Assembly (NCBI GenBank): GCA_040381555.1
Contig: JBEIHC010000035.1
Location: forward strand, 1-24,279
Reading direction: 5' to 3'
DNA length: 24,279 nucleotides
Origin: CANHCC01 sp040381555
Lineage (GTDB): Bacteria; Bacteroidota; Bacteroidia; J057; RFSG01
How positions within the stretch are numbered: the first letter of the stretch is position 1; every line of letters starts with the position of its first letter. Below the pieces are notes generated by a model. It was not told the DNA's origin. It worked only from the letters and a program-made list of their open reading frames with translations, and searched no databases. The position numbers were made by a program, and so were the translations under genes. Below, piece after piece: positions 1-6,724 of the stretch.

Positions 1-36
1 AGAGAAGAGAAGAGAAGAGAAGAGAAGAGAAGAGAA
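1..36. repeat. Pentanucleotide microsatellite (AGAGA)n
   Basis: The window opens with seven uninterrupted copies of the 5-base unit agaga plus one base. The array begins at the window edge, so its true length is unknown. Such pure-purine tracts change length by polymerase slippage. No reading frame that could be phase-varied by it is visible inside the window. Confidence 0.9.
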
Positions 37-332
37 ATGTTTCATGTTTGTTGGGTTATAATCTTCAATTCAAAGTTTGGAAAAATTTTTGATTTGTGCA
101 ACTTTTCAATATTATTATTTTGGTATTATTTTGTTAGTAAAATGTAAATGAGTCTTTAATTAATTGGTGATGAGTGGTTTGTGAGTTGTTTTGAGGGAAG
201 TGAAATTATGAGTTATGAATTATGAATGATGAGTGATGAGTTATAATTCATTATGGAAAGGCAGGGGCCATCATGGCTACATATTGGGCATATACAAAGT
301 TTTGCATCAAATAAATTATTGCATTTTATGCG
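37..332. other. AT-rich intergenic stretch without a gene
   Basis: This stretch lies downstream of the minus-strand PKD gene and is AT-rich, with poly-T and poly-A runs around 85-150. I see no credible coding region: the short plus-strand frame from 253 to 474 runs antisense across the end of the PKD gene and resembles no known protein. The only structured parts are the heptamer repeat at 208-242 and the palindrome that follows at 333. Confidence 0.6.
208..242. repeat. Degenerate heptanucleotide tandem repeat
   Basis: Five 7-base units follow one another: atgagtt, atgaatt, atgaatg, atgagtg, atgagtt. A diverged continuation (ataattc, attatgg) reaches about 256. The pattern fits slippage followed by point mutation. 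I recall similar ATGAATT-type heptamers between genes of other Bacteroidota, but could not check this. Confidence 0.75.
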
Positions 333-362
333 GGTAGAGACGCGATGCTTCGCGTCTCTACC
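333..362. repeat. 30-base perfect palindrome, REP/MITE-like
   Basis: The arms ggtagagacgcga (333-345) and tcgcgtctctacc (350-362) are exact reverse complements, 13 bases each, around a 4-base loop tgct. The element is GC-rich inside AT-rich DNA. From memory, palindromes with the ends GTAGAGACG...CGTCTCTAC are dispersed repeats in cyanobacteria and some Bacteroidota; this is recollection, not a search. It lacks a T-run on either side, so it is a poor intrinsic terminator. The last codon and the TAG stop of the PKD gene on the minus strand lie within it. Confidence 0.85.
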
Positions 363-1932
363 TGATATTCAATTTTTCGGGAAGGGTGATTCTTCGTTCG
401 CAGGCCTGGGATCCTTTGTAGGTGACTTTTACTTCGTACAGGCCTACCCGATAGTAGCGTTTCATAGGGTTTAATTCTTTGGATGTGGTGCCATCCCCAA
501 AATCCCAAACGCAAGATATTTTTTCTGTGCTGGGTAAAGAGAATTGAAGATAATGTCCGATGCGGGGTTCTAGGCCGGGATATTTGCACTGTGGGGTGAG
601 ATCAGGAAGGTCACATTCTTCTTCTTCGACTTTTAAGAGCCAAAGGTCTTTGAATTCCGGATCCGGAAATTCAGATCTTTGCCCCAATACGAAATAGACA
701 CCCGGAATATATTCTAACACTGCTATGCCCCTTTCATCTCCCGGACCACCCCAGGTGCGTGCCCACTCTATTTCCTGCTGTGGATTGTAGCGTATCAGCC
801 ATAAATCCTCCCCCCCTTTGATGTTGGGATTTTCCAGATTATAATACGCCGACCAGCCACTGAGAATCCAGCCTCCATCCTTGCAAGCAGCAATAGAGGA
901 GATGTACTCTGCTCCAGAGCCACCCCATATTTTTTCGAACAGAACTTTTCCGTTTAAGTCGCAAATCATAAACCAGAATTGAGGGTCGGCATCCTGACGA
1001 ATGGCATATCCAGCCAAGGCTAAGGTTTGATTGGGACCCATCGCACTGCAGGTTACGGTTACCGGACTGGTGGTTTGAGGGATAAAACTCTTCTTCTTTT
1101 TTAAGGCTGTGTCAAAAACAATTACCCAGGGTTTAGGATAAGCTTCAGCAGTCAAGTTCGAATTGAGATGAGCCGTGTTGGCGGTAAGGATAATTTCTCC
1201 AGAACTGAGAGGCAATAGATTTACGGGCCAATCATATCCGGCTCCTCCGGCGGAGAAAGCAGGGAAAGTTTGAGTAGTATCGCTTGTTACTTTCCGCACC
1301 CAAATATCGGATAGTCCAGCTTTTCCCGGAGGAAGATTCAGATTAGAGAATGAGTAGCCGGTTTGAATGAGCATATCAGCGGATAGAGGCAAAATATCCA
1401 TTCCCTGGTCTTTTTCCTCTGCACCATAAACCTGATAGGAGTTGAGCGTGCCATCCTTTCGAATAGACAAGAGAAAGGCGTCTGAGGACCTAAATCTATC
1501 AGCAGATTCTGGATGGGTCAGGAAGGAGGCGGTGGATCCACTGACCCAAAGGTTATCCTGATTGATGCGCAAAGCATAGGCGTCATCGCAATAAATTCCC
1601 CCGAAAGATTTTTCCCATTGAATAGAGGCATCGGATTTCAGGCAGGCAAGCCAAATATCGGTGCAGCCATGCTGTTCGCTTACCTGTTTTCCTTTTCCAG
1701 AAACCGTAGCGAGTATATATAAATTACCTTCAGTATCTGTAGCTATTGCTTTGGGAGTATCCTCTCCATTGCTCCCCAACCGATGTTGAGACCGAAGCAC
1801 AGGGTATAACTGTGCCTGAACGGAAATCGTGCAGCAGAGCAGGCAGCATAGAAAACTACAATAAGGTACCTGCCAGATTCGCCAGTTCAGATCTTTCACC
1901 TTTTTCGAGAGTAATATGAGCATATAGGGCAT
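358..1932 (-). CDS. Secreted beta-propeller/PKD-domain protein
   Basis: A 524-residue protein of unknown role. A hydrophobic, Cys-rich segment at residues 24-38 ending in VQA-Q looks like a signal peptide cleaved near residue 40. The body contains repeated blocks with a GG-x-x-x-D type turn followed by a hydrophobic strand, starting near 52, 108, 168, 227, 284 (degenerate), 334 and 392. The spacing of about 55-60 residues suggests a seven-bladed beta-propeller. A PKD domain follows, with the core motif WDFGDGT at 476-482. No type IX sorting domain is visible after it; the protein ends in LNIR. The start is uncertain: ATG at 1932, ATG at 1923 and GTG at 1899 are all in frame, and each overlaps the 3' end of the phoH remnant. 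Surface or extracellular location is inferred. Confidence 0.75.
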   Translation of the reverse strand: MPYMLILLSKKVKDLNWRIWQVPYCSFLCCLLCCTISVQAQLYPVLRSQHRLGSNGEDTPKAIATDTEGNLYILATVSGKGKQVSEQHGCTDIWLACLKSDASIQWEKSFGGIYCDDAYALRINQDNLWVSGSTASFLTHPESADRFRSSDAFLLSIRKDGTLNSYQVYGAEEKDQGMDILPLSADMLIQTGYSFSNLNLPPGKAGLSDIWVRKVTSDTTQTFPAFSAGGAGYDWPVNLLPLSSGEIILTANTAHLNSNLTAEAYPKPWVIVFDTALKKKKSFIPQTTSPVTVTCSAMGPNQTLALAGYAIRQDADPQFWFMICDLNGKVLFEKIWGGSGAEYISSIAACKDGGWILSGWSAYYNLENPNIKGGEDLWLIRYNPQQEIEWARTWGGPGDERGIAVLEYIPGVYFVLGQRSEFPDPEFKDLWLLKVEEEECDLPDLTPQCKYPGLEPRIGHYLQFSLPSTEKISCVWDFGDGTTSKELNPMKRYYRVGLYEVKVTYKGSQACERRITLPEKLNIR

Positions 1933-2254
1933 TTCCTTTTACCCGGTCAATTAAATAAGAGAGGCCATTCGATTGAGTATCGAGATAGGGAGTGTCAATT
2001 TGAAAGATATCGCCCGTAAAGATAATCTTAGTATTCTCCCCAGCTCGAGTAATAATCGTTTTCACTTCATGGGGGGTTAAGTTTTGTGCTTCATCCACAA
2101 TGAAAACGATATTGGATAAACTGCGTCCGCGTATGTAAGCAAGAGGGGTGATGTGGAGTTTTTCATTTTCAACCATTTCGGTAATTTTCTGAAACTCTTT
2201 ATCCTTCTCCTGAAATTGGCTTTGAATATGCTTCAGGTTCTCCCGTCGAGTCAT
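1856..2254 (-). pseudogene. 5'-truncated PhoH-family ATPase remnant
   Basis: The 132-residue frame matches, by recognition, the C-terminal part of PhoH/YlaK-type ATPases: YIRGRS at 40-45, the Walker B-like VDEAQN at 53-58, TPHEVKTIITRAG at 60-72, FTGDIFQID at 79-87, SNGLSYL at 95-101 and LEKGERSEL at 116-124. Full-length relatives have about 400 or more residues, with an N-terminal PIN domain and a Walker A loop, and both are absent here. An in-frame TGA stands five codons before the ATG, and no other frame upstream (2255-2443) looks like PhoH. Without a P-loop it should not hydrolyse ATP. The surviving sequence is well kept, so the truncation may be recent. The 3' end overlaps the PKD reading frame by 77 bases. 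Confidence 0.8.
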
Positions 2255-2443
2255 AGATTTCGGAATTCAGATTAATAGGGAATAAACGCAATGAATTCAC
2301 TAAACGAGTTATTTTCAAAGAATGAGGTTCTATGGGGTGTAAAAGGTTTGATACTCATTCTAGGCAATTGAATTCGGTATAAACCTAATAAAATTAGGGT
2401 ATCGAGGAAGAATACTTCTGCACAGCCAGGGGTGGATTTCGGT
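2255..2443. other. Intergenic stretch between phoH remnant and 17-mer array
   Basis: No gene is supported here. A 62-codon minus-strand frame (2272-2460) starts with GTG inside the tandem repeat and has no recognisable domain. One diverged relative of the 17-mer core (ttagggta) occurs near 2394-2401, outside the main array. The lost 5' part of phoH would be expected here, but it is not found. Confidence 0.5.
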
Positions 2444-2586
2444 TTAGGGTAAGTAAACACTTAGGGTAAGTAAACACTTAGGGTAAGTAAACACTTAGGG
2501 TAAGTAAACACTTAGGGTAAGTAAACACTTAGGGTAAGTAAACACTTAGGGTAAGCAAATGCTTAGGGTAAGTAAATGCTTAGGGA
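2444..2586. repeat. 17-base tandem repeat, 8 copies plus 7 bases
   Basis: Units begin at 2444, 2461, 2478, 2495, 2512, 2529, 2546 and 2563, with a partial one at 2580. The first six are identical: ttagggtaagtaaacac. The seventh is ttagggtaagcaaatgc and the eighth ttagggtaagtaaatgc, so variants sit at the end next to the terminator. There are no spacers, so this is not a CRISPR. A 17-base period shifts the frame in each copy, so it cannot encode a peptide repeat of the same length. Its function is unknown; the near identity points to recent expansion. Confidence 0.95.
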
Positions 2587-2587
2587 C

Positions 2588-2617
2588 AAAAAAAGACCAC
2601 CCGAATTGGGGTGGTCT
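2588..2617 (-). terminator. Intrinsic terminator of the ribosomal protein array
   Basis: On the minus strand a perfect 9-base stem (agaccaccc at 2609-2617 read in reverse complement, pairing with 2594-2602) encloses a 6-base loop and is followed by a run of seven T. It starts 31 bases after the rplQ stop codon. The stem is GC-rich and the T-run is uninterrupted, which is the classic Rho-independent form. It marks the 3' end of the 33-gene cluster. Right beyond it begins the 17-mer array. Confidence 0.9.
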
Positions 2618-2648
2618 CCTGTTACTTGTGAGAAATACTCCTATTCCT

Positions 2649-3143
2649 TTATTCAGCGCTTTCTTCTGCTGCAGGAATTTCAGAGGCTGCATTAGCATCT
2701 GAAGCTGCTGGAGCGGCTTTTTTAGCAGCGGCAGGCTTACGGCGACGCGTAGCGGCTTTTTTCTTAGGAGCGGCCTGAATGAATTCATTGAAATCTACGA
2801 GTTCAATCATAGCAATTTCAGCACTATCTCCCAAGCGAAAGCCTAACTTCATGATCCGAGTATACCCACCATTTCTTTCGGCAATTTTATCGGAAACCGT
2901 AGAGAACAACTCCTTAACGGCTTCTTTATCTTGAAGATAGGAGAAAACTGTTCTACGAGAGTGCATGGTATCCAATTTGGATTTTGTCAGTAAAGGCTCC
3001 ACAAACTTTCTCAAAGCTTTAGCTTTAGCCAAAGTTGTTGTAATCCGCTTATGTAAGATAAGGGAGGATGCCATATTGGACAGTAAGGCCTTCCGGTGGG
3101 AGGCAGTTCGTCCGAGGTGATTAATCGTTTTTCCGTGTCTCAT
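2649..3143 (-). CDS. rplQ: Ribosomal protein bL17
   Basis: Large-subunit protein near the peptide exit, and the last gene of the array. The N-terminal core opens with the family signature MRHGKTINHLGRTASHRKAL and carries the conserved NGGYTRI at 91-97. The bacterial core normally ends near residue 120. Here a tail of about 40 residues (124-164) follows, first Lys/Arg/Ala-rich (KKKAATRRRK), then Ala-rich and acidic. It looks disordered; similar tails occur in other Bacteroidota L17 as far as I recall. The gene lies 8 bases after rpoA, the usual alpha-operon pairing, and is followed by the terminator. Confidence 0.97.
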   Translation of the reverse strand: MRHGKTINHLGRTASHRKALLSNMASSLILHKRITTTLAKAKALRKFVEPLLTKSKLDTMHSRRTVFSYLQDKEAVKELFSTVSDKIAERNGGYTRIMKLGFRLGDSAEIAMIELVDFNEFIQAAPKKKAATRRRKPAAAKKAAPAASDANAASEIPAAEESAE

Positions 3144-3151
3144 GATTACTC

Positions 3152-4138
3152 TTAGTCTTCTTCTAGTCTATATTTTCCTACATCCATTCCGAAGGTCAGC
3201 CCTTTTTCGGCCACGAGCTCTTCGAGTTCAGTGAGGGATTTCTTGCCGAAATTTCTGAATTTCAACATATCGGCGATGTTGTAACTTACTAAATCTCCCA
3301 AGGTGCGAATATCCGCAGCTTTGAGGCAATTGAAAGCTCTTACGGACAAATCAAGATCTGTAAGATTGGTTTTCAAAAGTTTGCGAATTTGGAGATAGTT
3401 CTCATCTACTTCTTTTCTTTGGATAGGTTCTTCAGTTTTGAGCTGAATACTATTATCGGAGAACAACATGAAGTGACGGATGAGGATATTTGCGGCATCT
3501 TTCAACGCATCTTCTGGATCGATGGTCCCATCGGTAGATACCTCGATAGTAAGCTCTTCGTAATCCGTTTTTTGCCCAACCCGTGTATTTTCAACGGAAT
3601 ATTTAACATTTTTTATTGGGGTAAAGATGGAGTCGATAGCGATTACGCCTACCAATGCATCGGGGTTTTTATTGTCTTCAGCAACCACATACCCTCTACC
3701 TTTTTCAACGGTCAACTCAATATCAAACTGAACGCTTTTGTTAAGGTGGCAGATAATATGATCCGGATTGGTGATTTGATAGGCGTTGGTATGCGCTGCA
3801 ATATCACCGGCAGTAAAAGTTTCCTTTCCTTTAACAGAAACGAAAATTTTATCTTCTCCATCGAGAATTTTCTTTAGGCGAACGCCTTTGAGGTTGAGGA
3901 TAATTTCAGAAACATCCTCAACGACTCCTTTTACGGTAGAAAATTCATGCTCAACAGAAGGGATTTTGATAGAAGTGATGGAATATCCTTCAAGGGAAGA
4001 GAGCAGGATTCTGCGCAATGCATTCCCGATAGTTATTCCGTACCCTTTTTCGAGGGGTCTGAAGAGGAACTTGCCATAGAAATCGTTATCTTTTTCCATA
4101 ACGACTTTTTCGGGCATTTGAAACTGTAATATAGCCAT
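3152..4138 (-). CDS. rpoA: RNA polymerase alpha subunit
   Basis: The 328-residue alpha subunit dimerises to nucleate assembly of RNA polymerase. The N-terminal domain (about 1-230) has the assembly motifs FRPLEKGYGITIGNALRRIL (26-45) and, later, RHFMLF near 221. A linker leads to the C-terminal domain (about 248-315), where LSVRAFNCLK (264-273) keeps the Arg (R267) that corresponds to the DNA-contacting R265 of E. coli, and NFGKKSLTEL (296-305) is the usual helix-hairpin-helix. Length is normal for the family. It lies 25 bases after rpsD and 8 before rplQ. Confidence 0.98.
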   Translation of the reverse strand: MAILQFQMPEKVVMEKDNDFYGKFLFRPLEKGYGITIGNALRRILLSSLEGYSITSIKIPSVEHEFSTVKGVVEDVSEIILNLKGVRLKKILDGEDKIFVSVKGKETFTAGDIAAHTNAYQITNPDHIICHLNKSVQFDIELTVEKGRGYVVAEDNKNPDALVGVIAIDSIFTPIKNVKYSVENTRVGQKTDYEELTIEVSTDGTIDPEDALKDAANILIRHFMLFSDNSIQLKTEEPIQRKEVDENYLQIRKLLKTNLTDLDLSVRAFNCLKAADIRTLGDLVSYNIADMLKFRNFGKKSLTELEELVAEKGLTFGMDVGKYRLEED

Positions 4139-4163
4139 AGGTTGGACTCTGAGTGGGTAAAAA

Positions 4164-4766
4164 TTACTTGGAATACAATTCGACGATCAGTTGTTCCCGT
4201 ATATTTTCGGGAATATCTTCACGGATTGGCAGGTTAATAACCCGGCCTTTATAATGGGCTTTATCGAGTTCGAGCCAGGGAAGCGTTTTCCCATTTCTGC
4301 TAAGAGAATCGTTGAGAATTTCGAGAGATTTACTTTTTTCTCTGATTTCAACTACATCCCCTGGGCGCAGAGTATAAGAAGGAATATTAACGGAGCCACC
4401 ATTTACGAGTACATGGCAATGGTTGACGAGCTGTCTTGCCTGACGGCGCGTGCGGGTGAATCCGAGACGGTACACGACATTGTCTAAGCGTGTTTCGAGC
4501 AATTGAAGCATAACCTCACCGGTTTTACCTGCTTTGCGAGAAGCTTTTTTAAAGATATTGGAGAATTGCTTTTCCAACAGCCCATAGGTATATTTAGCTT
4601 TTTGTTTTTCTGCGAGCTGCACAGCATATTCAGACTGTTTGCTTCTGCGTGATTTGCCATGAATTCCCGGAGGATAATTCTTGCGTTCCAATGCTTTGGA
4701 AGGCCCGAAAATGGGCTCTTTGAACCTCCGGGCGATTTTGGTTTTTGGGCCTCTGTATCTTGCCAT
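4164..4766 (-). CDS. rpsD: Ribosomal protein uS4
   Basis: Small-subunit assembly-initiating protein that binds the 5' domain of 16S rRNA; 200 residues, normal length. The S4 RNA-binding region is recognisable by RLDNVVYRLGFTRTRRQARQ (92-111) and the following HCHVLVNGGSVNIPSY. The N-terminal part has no zinc-binding cysteines, so this is the zinc-free form. In E. coli S4 represses the alpha operon; the 28-base gap to rpsK and 20-base gap before rpsK leave little room for a comparable pseudoknot, so such control is not evident here. Confidence 0.98.
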   Translation of the reverse strand: MARYRGPKTKIARRFKEPIFGPSKALERKNYPPGIHGKSRRSKQSEYAVQLAEKQKAKYTYGLLEKQFSNIFKKASRKAGKTGEVMLQLLETRLDNVVYRLGFTRTRRQARQLVNHCHVLVNGGSVNIPSYTLRPGDVVEIREKSKSLEILNDSLSRNGKTLPWLELDKAHYKGRVINLPIREDIPENIREQLIVELYSK

Positions 4767-4794
4767 CTAGTTGATTAATAATAGGGTCTTAAAC

Positions 4795-5178
4795 TTAAAC
4801 TCTGCGTTTTTTAGGAGGGCGACATCCGTTGTGTGGGATTGGGGTAATATCCTTGATAAGGGTTACTTCCACACCAGCGGCGTTTACGGCACGAATTGCA
4901 GACTCGCGCCCAGCACCTGTACCTTTTACGATTACTTCTGCTTTGCGTAAACCCAGATCATAAGCTTCCTTTGCTACTTCTGTTGCGGCTACCTGAGCTG
5001 CATAAGGAGTATTTTTCTTGGAACCTTTGAATCCCATTTTACCGGCAGAAGACCAGTTAATCACATTGCCACTGAGATCAGTGATTGCAATGATGATATT
5101 ATTAAAAGTGGTAGATACATGTACTTGCCCCACGGCATCTACTTTCACTTTCTTTTTTGCTTTGACTACTTTAGCCAT
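4795..5178 (-). CDS. rpsK: Ribosomal protein uS11
   Basis: Small-subunit platform protein beside the E site; 127 residues, normal length. The Lys-rich N-terminus is followed by the core HVSTTFNNIIIAITD (20-34), GKMGFKGSKK (46-55) and the nearly invariant C-terminal DITPIPHNGCRPPKKRRV. The Asn-Gly pair in that tail is the site that forms isoaspartate in the E. coli protein. It lies 20 bases after rpsM and 28 before rpsD, the largest gap in the whole array. Confidence 0.98.
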   Translation of the reverse strand: MAKVVKAKKKVKVDAVGQVHVSTTFNNIIIAITDLSGNVINWSSAGKMGFKGSKKNTPYAAQVAATEVAKEAYDLGLRKAEVIVKGTGAGRESAIRAVNAAGVEVTLIKDITPIPHNGCRPPKKRRV

Positions 5179-5198
5179 TATGGTTCAGCTTAAATTAA

Positions 5199-5576
5199 TT
5201 ATTTAGTTACTTTCTTTTTCCCGGCAACTGTTTTCTTCTTGCCTTTACGCGTGCGGGCATTTGTCCTGGTGCGTTGACCTCTTAGAGGCAAACCTTTACG
5301 GTGTCTCAATCCACGATAGCAACCGATATCCATCAGTCGTTTAATATTTAACTGAACTTCACTGCGGAGGGCTCCCTCTACTTTAATGTTATCAGTTATA
5401 TATTTCCGGATCGCTCCGGCCTCGTCATCTGACCACTCCTGAACTTTTTTGTTTGGGTCTATCCCCAATCCATTCAGAATTTCAATTGACTTAGAGCGAC
5501 CTATCCCAAAAATATAGGTAAGTCCAATCTCTCCCCGTTTATGCCTCGGCAGGTCTATACCAGCAATTCGTGCCAT
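5199..5576 (-). CDS. rpsM: Ribosomal protein uS13
   Basis: Head protein of the small subunit that forms a bridge to the large subunit and touches the P-site tRNA through its basic tail. It has 125 residues. The N-terminal helix-two-turn-helix part contains MARIAGIDLPRHKR and LTYIFGIGRSKS (19-30); the C-terminal half has the conserved CYRGLRHRKGLPLRGQRTR, followed by a Lys-rich end. It follows rpmJ by 9 bases. Confidence 0.98.
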   Translation of the reverse strand: MARIAGIDLPRHKRGEIGLTYIFGIGRSKSIEILNGLGIDPNKKVQEWSDDEAGAIRKYITDNIKVEGALRSEVQLNIKRLMDIGCYRGLRHRKGLPLRGQRTRTNARTRKGKKKTVAGKKKVTK

Positions 5577-5585
5577 ATTTACTAA

Positions 5586-5702
5586 TTAACCTTGTCTTTG
5601 TTTAAACTTTGGGTTTTTCTTATTAATGACATAAACCCGTCCCTTTCTACGGATGATCTTACAATCCGCACTGCGTTTTTTGATGGAAGCTTTTACTTTC
5701 AT
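5586..5702 (-). CDS. rpmJ: Ribosomal protein bL36, zinc-free form
   Basis: I read this 38-codon gene directly from the reverse complement: ATG at 5702, TAA at 5586-5588. The product starts MKVKASIKKRSADCK and ends NPKFKQRQG, the family's two conserved ends. bL36 packs against 23S rRNA near the factor-binding side of the large subunit. The classical zinc ligands are C, C, C and H; here only one Cys (C14) remains, the others being Ser, Asn and Phe, so zinc should not bind. It sits 3 bases after infA and 9 before rpsM, its usual place. Confidence 0.95.
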   Translation of the reverse strand: MKVKASIKKRSADCKIIRRKGRVYVINKKNPKFKQRQG

Positions 5703-5705
5703 GAT

Positions 5706-5924
5706 TTATTTGTATCGATAAATAATCCTTCCTTTGGAAAGATCGTATGGTGACATTTCTAAACTTACCCGATCGCCTGGGAGAATTTTAATGTAGTGCA
5801 TTCTCATTTTACCTGAGATGTGCGCAAGTATTTCATGTCCGTTCTCCAATACCACTTTAAAGGTGGCATTTGGTAATGATTCCAGAATGGTCCCATCCAA
5901 TTTTATGGAGGCTTGTTTTGACAT
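5706..5924 (-). CDS. infA: Translation initiation factor IF-1
   Basis: The 72-residue protein is one OB-fold that occupies the 30S A site during initiation and helps IF-2 and IF-3. The sequence shows the typical LDGTILESLPNATFKVVLEN (8-27), HISGKMRMHYIKILPGDRV (35-53) and SPYDLSKGRIIYR near the end. Length is exactly that of most bacterial IF-1. The gene is placed between map (8-base gap) and rpmJ (3-base gap), as in many Bacteroidota and Gram-positive spc clusters. Confidence 0.98.
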   Translation of the reverse strand: MSKQASIKLDGTILESLPNATFKVVLENGHEILAHISGKMRMHYIKILPGDRVSLEMSPYDLSKGRIIYRYK

Positions 5925-5932
5925 AAATTATT

Positions 5933-6724
5933 TTACTTACTTACTTCAATAAACTCAAAAGACGATAACACTTCAGCTTTCTGCTTGCGCACCACGAATG
6001 TATGTTCGAAATGTGCAGAGGGCAGACGATCAGCGGCATAAATTGTCCATCCATCTCTAGAAAGACGAATTTGCTTCTGACCAAAATTAATCATGGGTTC
6101 AAGGGCGAGTACCATTCCTTCTTTGAGTAATACTCCATTACCTTTTTTACCATAATTTGGAACTTCAGGGGGTTCGTGCAACTCAGTACCAATTCCGTGA
6201 CCGACCATTTCTCGAACCACGCTGAAACCTTTTGCTTCAACAAAAGATTGTACTGCATACCCTACATCCCCAATTCGGTTTCCTTCAATTGCTTTGTCAA
6301 GGCCACGCTGAAGACTTTCCTTAGTGGTCTCTAGGAGGTTTTGATACTCTGGTTTGATATTTCCCACACCAAAAGTGTAGGCACTATCTCCAAAATATCC
6401 ATTCATGAACACTCCACAATCAACGGAAACAATATCCCCTTCTTTCAACACCTTAGAGGCACCCGGCATTCCATGTACCACCTCTTCATTTAGAGAAATG
6501 CAGAGGGTATAAGGAAATGGTCCGGCACCTTTAGCACCGGGATAGTTTTTGAAAGCTGGAATGCCCCCATTATCCCGGATAAATTCCTCGGCGATTTTAT
6601 CGAGGCTTAAGGTACTGATACCTGGCTTAATTTCTTTTGAAATTTGGCCCAGGGTTTTACTAACGAGCAAAGAACTTTCCCTAATTCGTTCAATTTCCTC
6701 TTCTGTTTTGAGAGAAATTGTCAT
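5933..6724 (-). CDS. map: Methionine aminopeptidase, type I
   Basis: Removes the N-terminal Met from nascent proteins whose second residue is small. This is the M24 'pita-bread' metalloprotease. The five metal ligands are recognisable: D102 (VSVDCG), D113 (FGDSAY), H176 (VGHGIG), E209 (ALEPM) and E240 (HFEHTF). The substrate-binding His residues H84 (VVHGMPG) and H183 (ELHEPP) are also present. At 263 residues it lacks an N-terminal zinc-finger or linker extension. Its ATG overlaps the secY TAA by one base (TAATG), which suggests coupled translation. The adk gene often found between secY and map in other phyla is absent. Confidence 0.98.
   Translation of the reverse strand: MTISLKTEEEIERIRESSLLVSKTLGQISKEIKPGISTLSLDKIAEEFIRDNGGIPAFKNYPGAKGAGPFPYTLCISLNEEVVHGMPGASKVLKEGDIVSVDCGVFMNGYFGDSAYTFGVGNIKPEYQNLLETTKESLQRGLDKAIEGNRIGDVGYAVQSFVEAKGFSVVREMVGHGIGTELHEPPEVPNYGKKGNGVLLKEGMVLALEPMINFGQKQIRLSRDGWTIYAADRLPSAHFEHTFVVRKQKAEVLSSFEFIEVSK

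Noticed and set aside
333..362. Intrinsic terminator of the PKD gene
   Set aside because: The hairpin is strong, but no T-run follows on the minus strand and the gene's stop codon lies inside the stem.
253..474. 73-codon plus-strand gene
   Set aside because: It crosses the palindrome and runs antisense to the PKD domain; the sequence is explained by the opposite strand.
2272..2460. 62-codon minus-strand gene
   Set aside because: It starts with GTG inside the tandem repeat, has no known domain and shows no coding bias.
2444..2586. TTAGGG motifs resembling telomere repeats
   Set aside because: The 6-base core is part of a 17-base unit inside a bacterial chromosome next to a terminator; there is no sign of a DNA end.
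2444..2586. CRISPR array
   Set aside because: The repeats are directly joined without spacers and no cas genes are nearby.
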